Assembly (NCBI RefSeq): GCF_013282625.1 | Contig: NZ_CP054020.1 | Location: forward strand, 2,480,001 to 2,544,000 | Reading direction: 5' to 3' | DNA length: 64,000 bases | From: Thiomicrorhabdus xiamenensis | Lineage (GTDB): Bacteria > Pseudomonadota > Gammaproteobacteria > Thiomicrospirales > Thiomicrospiraceae | In this document: positions 35,773 through 43,198 of the stretch, one piece after another | Layout: the number at the start of each line of letters is the position of its first letter | Position numbering within the stretch: the first letter of the stretch is position 1 | Translations under genes and position numbers: made by a program | Notes under the pieces: generated by a model | What the model was told of the DNA's origin: nothing | The model's database searches: none | The model's input: only the letters and a program-made list of their open reading frames with translations

Positions 35773-37662
35773 TCAGGACGCCTTAAAGCCATACTTGTCG
35801 ATATTGAATTTTTTAAGCTTGGAATTCAGGGTCGTTGGATTAATCTGCAGCAATTCCCCGGCGCCGCCTTTACCGAATATTTTGCCTCCGGATTGTTCCA
35901 GAGCCTGAATAAGATTCTCCCGCTCCCGACTGCGTAATTCGTTATAGGTGAGCACCCCCTGAGTCTGATCCGATACGCCATCCCCATCCGATACCTGAGT
36001 GACGGGAGAAAAATCTAAATTAAAAACCAGCTGCCCGTCGTGCGCGAGAATAACCGCCCGTTCAATAACATGAATCAGCTCTCGAATATTGCCGGGCCAG
36101 TGATACGCCTGCAGCTGATAAATATGCTTCACCTTCAACTGCAGACCGACCTTGGCGTATTTCTCGCAGGCCAGTTTAAGAAAGTGCTGAGCAAGTACTG
36201 GAATATCATCTCCTCGCTGTCTGAGGGGAGGGGACTCTATAGGAAAGACATTCAAGCGGAAATACAGATCTTCACGAAAGGCTTTACGTTTGACCTCTTC
36301 CAGCAAATTTCGGTTGGTCGCGGCAATAATGCGCACATTCACCTTACGTGTACGGGAGTCGCCCAAGCGTTCAAACTGCTGCTCCTGCAACACCCGCAAC
36401 AACTTGCTTTGCAGTTCATAAGGAATCTCACCGATCTCATCCAGAAAAATCGTCCCGCCATCGGCCAGTTCAAAGCGCCCGACCCGATCGCCAACCGCTC
36501 CGGTAAAAGCGCCCTTGGCATGCCCGAAAAACTCGCTTTCAAACAGGTCTTTCGGAATAGAGGCGCAATTTACACGAATCAACGGCCGATTCTTGCGCAA
36601 GCTGTTTTCATGGATTGCGCGGGCAATCAATTCTTTACCGGTACCGGATTCACCGGTAATCAGGACATTAGCATCGGTTGGACTGACCAGGCGAATCTGC
36701 TCGACAATTTTCTGCACCGCCTCGCTGGTACCGACAATTTCGTTGAAGTGATAGACCTCTTTATAGGCTTCCTGCAAATAGGCATTCTCCAACTCCAATC
36801 TACGCTTCAGCTCCTCCATCTCTTTGAGCATCTGACCGATTCTCGCTTCAGCTCTTTTGCGCTCGCTCACATCCCTGAAAACAATCACTGCTCCGACGAC
36901 CTGCCCTTCATCCATAATCGGCGTACTGACATATTCGACCGGAAAGGCTTTTCCCTGCTTGTTCCAGAAATACTCGTTTTGCACCTGTTTGGTCCGCCCA
37001 TCCTGAAAGGCCGAATAGATATGACAGGATTCCACATGATAATGCGAGCCGTCATGATGGCTGTGGTGGATCATCCGGTGCATGTTTTTCCCAATCAACT
37101 CATCCGCTTTCCAGCCAAGTATCTCTTCGGCTACCGGGTTCAGAAAAGTCGCATTTCCGTTGATATCGACGCCATACACCCCCTCTCCGACAGCGTTCAG
37201 GATCAGACTATTGGTCAGTTCGAACTCTTCAAAAAATCGCTCAACAGTCTTCCACTCCTGCAACCCTTTACGATGCAGTTCATTTACCGTCAGAAACCGG
37301 TTTTGATTCTGCAGCGCCTGCTTGGACAGCAGACGCAATAGAATATTGCGCTCCCGCCCCTCTATCAGACTTGCCGCAACCAGCAACTCTTGCTCATCTC
37401 CCTTTTCGGTACGAATCGAAAGATCACCCGACCAGGCCGTTTTCTTATGCAGAACCTCCTGAGAGAAAACGATAAATTCCGGCCAACATCCGGAAAAAAT
37501 CCGATCCGCAGAGATACTCCGCGACGCCCCCTGTCGCGCCTCAAAAGCGAGTAAATTGCGCGCTTGAGCATTAATCAACTGCACCTCGTTATCTTCAGGA
37601 TCGATCAATATCAGCGCGTCCGGACTCTGCTCGAAAAGTAAAAGCTCCAGCGAATTTCTCAT
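35773..37662 (-). CDS. sigma-54-dependent activator with two PAS domains (PAS-PAS-AAA+-Fis HTH)
   Basis: 629 residues. Two PAS-like domains (about 5-100 and 155-275, the second followed by a short coiled coil) precede an AAA+ domain with GESGTGKELIARAIHE, GAFTGA and IFLDEIGEIP, then a Fis-type HTH (SGGKIFGKGGAGELLQINPTTL). It has no receiver, so it senses a ligand or redox signal directly. I chose ATG 37662 (GGAG upstream) rather than GTG 37695. It is divergent from the second ABC operon, which has a good sigma-54 promoter and paired upstream sites, so it is its likely activator. Confidence 0.9.
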   Translation of the reverse strand: MRNSLELLLFEQSPDALILIDPEDNEVQLINAQARNLLAFEARQGASRSISADRIFSGCWPEFIVFSQEVLHKKTAWSGDLSIRTEKGDEQELLVAASLIEGRERNILLRLLSKQALQNQNRFLTVNELHRKGLQEWKTVERFFEEFELTNSLILNAVGEGVYGVDINGNATFLNPVAEEILGWKADELIGKNMHRMIHHSHHDGSHYHVESCHIYSAFQDGRTKQVQNEYFWNKQGKAFPVEYVSTPIMDEGQVVGAVIVFRDVSERKRAEARIGQMLKEMEELKRRLELENAYLQEAYKEVYHFNEIVGTSEAVQKIVEQIRLVSPTDANVLITGESGTGKELIARAIHENSLRKNRPLIRVNCASIPKDLFESEFFGHAKGAFTGAVGDRVGRFELADGGTIFLDEIGEIPYELQSKLLRVLQEQQFERLGDSRTRKVNVRIIAATNRNLLEEVKRKAFREDLYFRLNVFPIESPPLRQRGDDIPVLAQHFLKLACEKYAKVGLQLKVKHIYQLQAYHWPGNIRELIHVIERAVILAHDGQLVFNLDFSPVTQVSDGDGVSDQTQGVLTYNELRSRERENLIQALEQSGGKIFGKGGAGELLQINPTTLNSKLKKFNIDKYGFKAS

Positions 37663-37719
37663 TGCGTTATGACTCCGAAATGAATACCGACTCACCTACA
37701 GCAACCAGCAAACCAAAAC

Positions 37720-37773
37720 TACGAAATTTCCGAAATCCGACTATGAAAATTCCCAAAATCATGAAATTTCGTA
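37720..37773. promoter_or_regulatory. paired upstream activator sites before the second ABC operon
   Basis: TACGAAATTTC (37720-37730) and its exact inverse GAAATTTCGTA (37763-37773). Each contains the palindrome GAAATTTC, centres 40 bases apart (about four helical turns). They lie about 100-150 bases upstream of the predicted sigma-54 start. Confidence 0.6.
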
Positions 37774-37842
37774 ATTAGACGAGGACACGACAAAGTGACT
37801 AAAATCCTGTCCTTTCAAACACTTAAAAAAAATTCTATGCAA

Positions 37843-37857
37843 TGGCACACGCACTGC
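37843..37857 (+). promoter_or_regulatory. sigma-54 promoter of the second ABC operon
   Basis: TGGCAC-ACGCA-CTGC: perfect -24 box, GG/GC 10 bases apart. The predicted start is near 37869, with the first gene at 37946. Confidence 0.82.
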
Positions 37858-37945
37858 TCTATAGAGAGCACGCTTTAATGCAAACCTTCGATGTTTGCAC
37901 TGAATTAGTAATAAATGATTTATTTGAGTGCGAGGTTCTAAAACA

Positions 37946-39421
37946 ATGTCTTTCAAAAGCTTGAACAACCCATTTGATGCCAACAAAAGTTTGCTTCATA
38001 CCTCTGACTGCAGCTGCCCTATGTGCCAGGCGGAAAAAGCCGGCCCTGCGATGAGCGAAAAAGAGAAACAGGCGTTTATCGAACAGAAAGCCGATCAGTC
38101 GGTACAGATAAAACAGTCGGCGGACCATAACGCCGTAGACGATTCTATGCCGAGCAATTCGGAAGAGATGATCGATCGCGCAGTGGAAAGCGCCGTCGTT
38201 CGTTCCGTATTCGGTCACAACGATTTCCAACGCCGTTCTTTCCTGAGCATGATCGGAAAAGGAACCGCTGCCGCGGTACTGGGAAGCGTATTCCCGATGG
38301 AGGCCGCCAAAGCCGCAATGAAAGAAACCATGGGACTGGGCAAGCTGGAGAAAAGCAAACTGAATATCGGTTTTGTCCCGATTACCTGCGCAACGCCGAT
38401 CATTATGGCCCACCCGATGGGCTTCTATGAAAAATACGGCCTGGATGTCGATGTCATTAAAACCGCCGGTTGGGCAGTTGCACGCGACAAATCTCTGGCA
38501 AAAGAGTACGACGCCTCACACATGCTGACCCCTATGCCGCTGGCGATGTCGATGGGTGCCGGTTCAACAGCCAAACCGTTCATCATGCCGACGGTCGAAA
38601 ACATCAACGGCCAGGCGATCGTCCTGCATAACGACCACAAAGACAAACGCGATCCGAAACAGTGGAAAGGGTTCAAGTTCGGTGTTCCGTTCGAGTATTC
38701 AATGCACAACTTCCTGCTGCGCTACTATGTCGCCGAACACGGATTGGATCCGGATAAAGATATCCAGATTCGCGTCGTTCCGCCGCCGGAGATGGTCGCT
38801 AACTTGCGTGCCGGTAACCTGGATGGCTACCTGTCACCGGATCCATTCAACCAGCGTGCCGTATGGGAAAAAGTCGGCTTTATCCATACTCTGACCAAAG
38901 ACATCTGGGAAGGCCACCCTTGCTGTGCCTTTGCCTGCTCGAAAGAGTTTGCCGTACAAAACCCGAACACCTACGGCGCACTGCTGCGTTCGATTATCGA
39001 TGCCACCGAGTACTCGGCCAAGCCGGAAAACCGCAAAGAAATTGCCGAAGCGATTTCGCCAAAGAACTATCTCAACCAACCGGTTCCCGTCGTTCAGCAG
39101 GTTCTCACCGGACGCTATGCCGACGGTTTGGGCAGCGTAATGAACATTCCTGACCGCATCGACTTTGATCCGTTCCCATGGCACTCGATGGGCGTCTGGA
39201 TTCTGACGCAAATGAAACGTTGGGGCTACATCAAGGGCGATGTCGATTACCAGAAAATCGCCGAAGAGGTTTATACCGCTGCCGAAACCGGTCGCGTTAT
39301 GAAAGAACTGGGATACGAGCCGCCGGCCAAAACCTATGAGAACTACACCATTATGGGTAAAGAGTTCGATTACACCCAGCCGGAAGCCTATATCGACAGC
39401 TTCAAGATCAAACGCACCTAA
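37946..39421 (+). CDS. Tat-type ABC substrate-binding protein, CmpA/NrtA family, with N-terminal Cys cluster
   Basis: 491 residues. The cytoplasmic leader holds C22, C24 and C27 (DCSCPMC) and a long charged stretch, then a twin-arginine signal (FQRRSFLSMIGKG). The mature part is CmpA/NrtA-like (GFVPITCATPIIMAHPMGFY; GHPCCAFACSKEF). CmpA-NrtA proteins bind bicarbonate, nitrate, nitrite or cyanate. I chose ATG 37946; the in-frame GTG at 37928 adds six residues. The neighbouring cyanase makes cyanate one reasonable candidate, but the ligand cannot be read from sequence. Confidence 0.87.
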   Translation: MSFKSLNNPFDANKSLLHTSDCSCPMCQAEKAGPAMSEKEKQAFIEQKADQSVQIKQSADHNAVDDSMPSNSEEMIDRAVESAVVRSVFGHNDFQRRSFLSMIGKGTAAAVLGSVFPMEAAKAAMKETMGLGKLEKSKLNIGFVPITCATPIIMAHPMGFYEKYGLDVDVIKTAGWAVARDKSLAKEYDASHMLTPMPLAMSMGAGSTAKPFIMPTVENINGQAIVLHNDHKDKRDPKQWKGFKFGVPFEYSMHNFLLRYYVAEHGLDPDKDIQIRVVPPPEMVANLRAGNLDGYLSPDPFNQRAVWEKVGFIHTLTKDIWEGHPCCAFACSKEFAVQNPNTYGALLRSIIDATEYSAKPENRKEIAEAISPKNYLNQPVPVVQQVLTGRYADGLGSVMNIPDRIDFDPFPWHSMGVWILTQMKRWGYIKGDVDYQKIAEEVYTAAETGRVMKELGYEPPAKTYENYTIMGKEFDYTQPEAYIDSFKIKRT

Positions 39422-39440
39422 CCTCTAAAAGGAAAGCATT

Positions 39441-40271
39441 ATGTTGAAATCCCTAAAAGTGAAATCTGCGCTGCTTTCCATCATCTTTCTTGTCATTCTG
39501 CTTGGAATCTGGGAAGGCGCCAACCAGGCGCCGACCGATACCAAGCCGCTAACGGAATATGAGATGTTGATGGGAGGCGCCTCTCAGGAGGCCCGAGTAC
39601 CGCCGCCATCGGAAGTAATCGAACTCGGATTCAAAGAACTCAGCGACCCTTTTTATGATGCGGGTCCGAATGATAAAGGGATCGGCATACAACTGGGCTA
39701 CTCTATCTACCGGGTTATGGTCGGCTTTCTGCTGGCCGCGGCGATCGCCATCCCGATCGGTTTTCTGATCGGCATGTCGCCGCTGATGTATAACGCCTTG
39801 AATCCATTTATTCAGGTGTTACGCCCTATTTCGCCTCTGGCATGGATGCCGCTGGCACTGTTTATCATTAAAGACTCGGAAATCTCGGCGATTTTCGTTA
39901 TTTTCATCTGTTCGATCTGGCCAATGCTGATCAACACCGCCTTCGGTGTAGCGAATGTCCGCAAAGACTGGATCAACGTGGCTCGCACTCATCAGCTCAG
40001 TCCGCTGCAAACGGCTATGCAGGTCATCCTGCCTGCTGCTGCACCGACTATTCTGACCGGGATGCGTATCTCCATCGGGATTGCCTGGCTGGTTATCGTT
40101 GCGGCAGAAATGCTGGTCGGTGGAACCGGTATCGGTTATTACGTTTGGAACGAATGGAACAACCTGGATCTCGCGAGCGTGATTTTCTCGATCTTCATGA
40201 TCGGGGTAATCGGCATGCTACTCGATATGATGCTGGCTTATGCAGCCCGCTGGGTAACTTATCAGGAATAA
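39441..40271 (+). CDS. ABC transporter permease, CmpB/NrtB type
   Basis: 276 residues with about six membrane helices. The N-terminal ~90 residues carry a periplasmic-looking insert (SQEARVPPPSEVIELGFKEL), as in NrtB/CmpB. The EAA-type block is ARTHQLSPLQTAMQVILPAAAPTILTG. It works with the binding protein 19 bases upstream and the ATPase downstream. Confidence 0.9.
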   Translation: MLKSLKVKSALLSIIFLVILLGIWEGANQAPTDTKPLTEYEMLMGGASQEARVPPPSEVIELGFKELSDPFYDAGPNDKGIGIQLGYSIYRVMVGFLLAAAIAIPIGFLIGMSPLMYNALNPFIQVLRPISPLAWMPLALFIIKDSEISAIFVIFICSIWPMLINTAFGVANVRKDWINVARTHQLSPLQTAMQVILPAAAPTILTGMRISIGIAWLVIVAAEMLVGGTGIGYYVWNEWNNLDLASVIFSIFMIGVIGMLLDMMLAYAARWVTYQE

Positions 40272-40292
40272 ACAGGAATAAACAGGAATAAG
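40263..40292 (+). repeat. three tandem 10-bp repeats between permease and ATPase genes
   Basis: CAGGAATAAA, CAGGAATAAA, CAGGAATAAG in a row. The first spans the permease stop codon; each unit holds an AGGA ribosome-site core. Confidence 0.9.
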
Positions 40293-40301
40293 GGAGTATC
40301 C

Positions 40302-41147
40302 ATGAAACACCACTTTTTACAGATCGAGAATCTCAAAAAAAGCTACCCGGGGCCGGATAAAGACAGTGAACTGGTCATTTTCGAAAACGCTAACTTCACC
40401 ATTGATAAAGGTGAATTCGTCTGCGTCATCGGTCACTCAGGTTGCGGTAAATCCACGATTCTCAACATTCTCGCCGGACTTGACGAGGCCAGCGACGGCA
40501 TCGTTATTATGGACGGTAAGGAAATCTCCGGCCCGAGCCTGGAAAGAGGCGTGGTTTTCCAGAACTACAGCCTTCTTCCGTGGCGAACCGCTCTGCAAAA
40601 CGTCACCTTCGGCGTTCAGGCCCGCTGGCCTGAATGGTCCAAAGAGAAAGTACAGGAACACAGTCTGAGATTCCTTGAACTGGTCGGACTGAAAGGTGCC
40701 GAAGATCGCAAGCCATCACAGCTTTCCGGCGGAATGCGTCAACGGGTCAGTATTGCACGCGCCTTTGCGACCCAGCCGCAGCTGTTATTGATGGACGAGC
40801 CTTTCGGTGCACTGGATGCCTTGACGCGCGGTGTCATTCAGGAAGAGTTGATCAAAATCTGGGAGGAGAGCAAACAGACCGTGTTTATGATTACCCACGA
40901 TGTCGATGAAGCGATTCTTCTCGCGGATCGGATTCTATTGATGACCAATGGACCGAAAGCCAGAATTGCCGAATCGGTCAAAGTCAGCATTCCGCGTCCG
41001 AGAAAACGCACCGAGATTATTCACCATCAGGACTATTACAAGATCCGTAACCATCTGGTCGACTTTCTGGTCGATCGCTCCAAGCAGGACATCTCCGTCC
41101 TCAATCCCAAAGACGCCTCTCCTAAAATCATTGATCTGGCCAGTTAA
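40302..41147 (+). CDS. ABC transporter ATP-binding protein, CmpD/NrtD type
   Basis: 281 residues: Walker A GHSGCGKSTIL, signature LSGGMRQRVSIARAF, Walker B LLMDEPFGALD, H-loop ITHDVDEAILLAD. It completes the second importer. It is a single-ATPase NrtD/CmpD subunit without the regulatory NrtC binding-protein fusion. A terminator follows. Confidence 0.92.
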   Translation: MKHHFLQIENLKKSYPGPDKDSELVIFENANFTIDKGEFVCVIGHSGCGKSTILNILAGLDEASDGIVIMDGKEISGPSLERGVVFQNYSLLPWRTALQNVTFGVQARWPEWSKEKVQEHSLRFLELVGLKGAEDRKPSQLSGGMRQRVSIARAFATQPQLLLMDEPFGALDALTRGVIQEELIKIWEESKQTVFMITHDVDEAILLADRILLMTNGPKARIAESVKVSIPRPRKRTEIIHHQDYYKIRNHLVDFLVDRSKQDISVLNPKDASPKIIDLAS

Positions 41148-41156
41148 TCTGGCTGC

Positions 41157-41192
41157 AATAAAAAAGCGCCGAGTTTCCCCCGGCGCCTTTTC
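41157..41192. terminator. intrinsic terminator between convergent ATPase and NifX-like genes
   Basis: Stem GCGCCG (41166-41171) / CGGCGC (41181-41186) with A-run before and CCTTTTCT after; usable in both directions. Confidence 0.8.
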
Positions 41193-41214
41193 TGTTATCC
41201 CTGCCAATTGCAGC

Positions 41215-41544
41215 TCAAGCTTCAGACGCTTGTTTCACCTTGATAATCCGTTGCACAATCTCGTCCGGATTACTCTCTTCAGTCACCAGCACGCGAATCC
41301 CTTCTTGAGCCAGCTTCCGTTGCAGGCCGTCACCCAAAGACTGGGTAATAAAAAGCTGCACCCCATTAAGCGGATGATCTGCAAGCGATCCGGAATAATT
41401 CCTGAAAACCTGTTCTTTGCTCAGTTTGATACGTTCTTTCGAAACGACTTCATCACCTGCAATATCATAGACCAGATAGCCGGGGCACTTCCCGGCATGG
41501 CCGGAAATCGTCTTACCGTTCGGACTGGTAAATGCGACTTTCAT
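41215..41544 (-). CDS. NifX/NafY-type dinitrogenase-cofactor-binding-like protein
   Basis: 109 residues of the NifX/NafY/NifB-C domain fold (MKVAFTSPNGKTISGHAGKCPGYLVYDI). In nitrogen fixers this domain carries or binds the iron-molybdenum cofactor, but many non-fixers have stand-alone copies of unknown role. No nitrogenase genes are present. It is last in a minus-strand trio with a thioesterase and a TDT transporter (gaps of 14 and 8 bases). Confidence 0.82.
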   Translation of the reverse strand: MKVAFTSPNGKTISGHAGKCPGYLVYDIAGDEVVSKERIKLSKEQVFRNYSGSLADHPLNGVQLFITQSLGDGLQRKLAQEGIRVLVTEESNPDEIVQRIIKVKQASEA

Positions 41545-41558
41545 ACAATGAAACTCCT

Positions 41559-41960
41559 TTAATAACTGAAAACGGACAGCGGCGTCCGTTTAATCGGTCG
41601 ATAGCGATGATCCGTGGTAATGACTGTTGTCTTGGCTCGACTCAGCCGCTTACCGGTAGAGGCCTGCAGAATTTCCTGATGGAATTCGTAACGGATCTTG
41701 CTCAGCGGCTCCACCTGTACCGTAATCGCAAAACGGTCATGCGCCTGAATCGGCGCAAAATACTCAATTTCGATCTTCTGCACCATCAGGTTGATTCCCT
41801 CTTTGGCCAGTGCGGCGAAATCAATACCGTTTGCCTTGAGAAAGCTGTGCCTGGCGTGCTCGAAATAATGCTGATAATGGGCATTATTGACCACTCCCTG
41901 AATATCACATTCGTGATCGCGGGCCTCCATATTGACCTGATAAGTCGCGTGATGTTCCAT
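41559..41960 (-). CDS. hotdog-fold acyl-CoA thioesterase (4-HBT/YbgC type)
   Basis: 133 residues with the hotdog-fold start RDHECDIQGVVNNAHYQHYFEHAR, where D of CDIQGVVNNAHY corresponds to the catalytic Asp of 4-hydroxybenzoyl-CoA thioesterases. It should hydrolyse an acyl-CoA or acyl-ACP. It follows the TDT gene by 8 bases in the same operon. Substrate is unknown. Confidence 0.85.
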   Translation of the reverse strand: MEHHATYQVNMEARDHECDIQGVVNNAHYQHYFEHARHSFLKANGIDFAALAKEGINLMVQKIEIEYFAPIQAHDRFAITVQVEPLSKIRYEFHQEILQASTGKRLSRAKTTVITTDHRYRPIKRTPLSVFSY

Positions 41961-41968
41961 TAAGACCT

Positions 41969-42934
41969 CTAGTGATCGACGCAGATTTTTCGGTGTTTGA
42001 CGGCCATCAGCGTCTTATACACCAGATACAGAATCAGAACGGTTAGCAGCGCATGCAAAACATAACCAATGTACTGGTAAGTGCCATGTCCGGTCTGGGC
42101 CGCCATGACATAGCTGGCGATCACGATAGCCGCAACCGGGAAGGTAAATGCCCACCACGACAGCGCAAAAGGCAGCTTGGCAAATTTATGGATCGAAACC
42201 AGCATCAAAGCGGTCATGGCCAGACCGAAGAAGTACAGGATCATGGCAAACTGGTTTAACTGCTGATCGTTCAGCGCCAGATAGGAAATAAAGCCTACCG
42301 CCGGCGGTGCGATAAAAATAAACAGCGTCGGAATCAGTCGTTCCTGCATAGGGGCGTGAAAAATAATACGGTTAACCAGTACCGACTTCACCACAATCCA
42401 GAAAACCAGGCCGACCGAAAAGAAGAACCAGTTCAATTCCAACGGCGCATGATGCACGCCGGCGATCGGCACGATAATATTCCCGACAATCGGAATGAAC
42501 CATGCTGGATTTGAATGTTCCGGCGTGAAGAAATCATGATGAACCCAGTTGTACAACACCCAGTAGGTCAGAGAAATCTGCGACACCGCGCCGATCACCC
42601 ACAGCCATTTGGAAATTCCGCTCAGGCCAAGGGCGTAGAAGGCAATGCTGAGCAGCAACAAGCTGATACTGATTGCGGGAATAAAATTCATCTTGATCGG
42701 ATGCTTCATTTCCGCTTTGACTTCGGGAAAGAAGCGCACGACTTTAAAGAGGTAAGCCAGACCGAGGATAACCATTAAAATGACGGCGATAGCCACATTG
42801 TAGGTCGCTACCGAAGAGAAGGAAGGAACGCTTTTACTGAGATGGAGAAAGGCAATACTCAGGCCGGTCACCCCCATAATCATCCCAAAGAAACTGGCCG
42901 GCAGATAAGCAATACTCTGAATTCTATCATTCAT
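41969..42934 (-). CDS. TDT/SLAC1 (TehA)-family anion channel-like transporter
   Basis: 321 residues with about ten hydrophobic segments and the TehA/SLAC1 pattern (YLPASFFGMIMGVTGLSIAF at the start; GLVFWIVVKSVLV). Members pass anions, malate, sulfite or tellurite-related substrates. First gene of the operon with the thioesterase and NifX-like protein. The transported ion is unknown; near two anion-type importers it may handle a related anion or product. Confidence 0.85.
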   Translation of the reverse strand: MNDRIQSIAYLPASFFGMIMGVTGLSIAFLHLSKSVPSFSSVATYNVAIAVILMVILGLAYLFKVVRFFPEVKAEMKHPIKMNFIPAISISLLLLSIAFYALGLSGISKWLWVIGAVSQISLTYWVLYNWVHHDFFTPEHSNPAWFIPIVGNIIVPIAGVHHAPLELNWFFFSVGLVFWIVVKSVLVNRIIFHAPMQERLIPTLFIFIAPPAVGFISYLALNDQQLNQFAMILYFFGLAMTALMLVSIHKFAKLPFALSWWAFTFPVAAIVIASYVMAAQTGHGTYQYIGYVLHALLTVLILYLVYKTLMAVKHRKICVDH

Positions 42935-43198
42935 ACTTATACCCCTATAAAGTAATTAAATATAGATTATATTCCTAGCAAAATAGTAAGAATATGAAAA
43001 AAGTCTTAAGAAGAAAGAAGCGCGAACTGATCCATCCCCTCTTTTCTCAAGACAGGACATTCAAAAAGACAAAAGGATTCTAAAGCAATTAATTATTGAG
43101 CTCTTAACCAAAAATAAGCTTTATTTAAAAAAGAGAACAGACAACCGCCAGACTTTTCCTCCCGGCGTACTCAGAAAATCCGCACTAATAGGAACTCT

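Noticed and set aside
37026-37080. His-rich stretch in the PAS activator (HHSHHDG) as a metal sensor
   Set aside because: A similar H-x-H-x-DG-x-x-Y pattern is common in this PAS subfamily and need not bind metal.
41215-41544. NifX-like gene as evidence of nitrogen fixation
   Set aside because: No nifHDK, nifB or nifEN in the window; stand-alone NifX-type domains occur widely in non-fixers.
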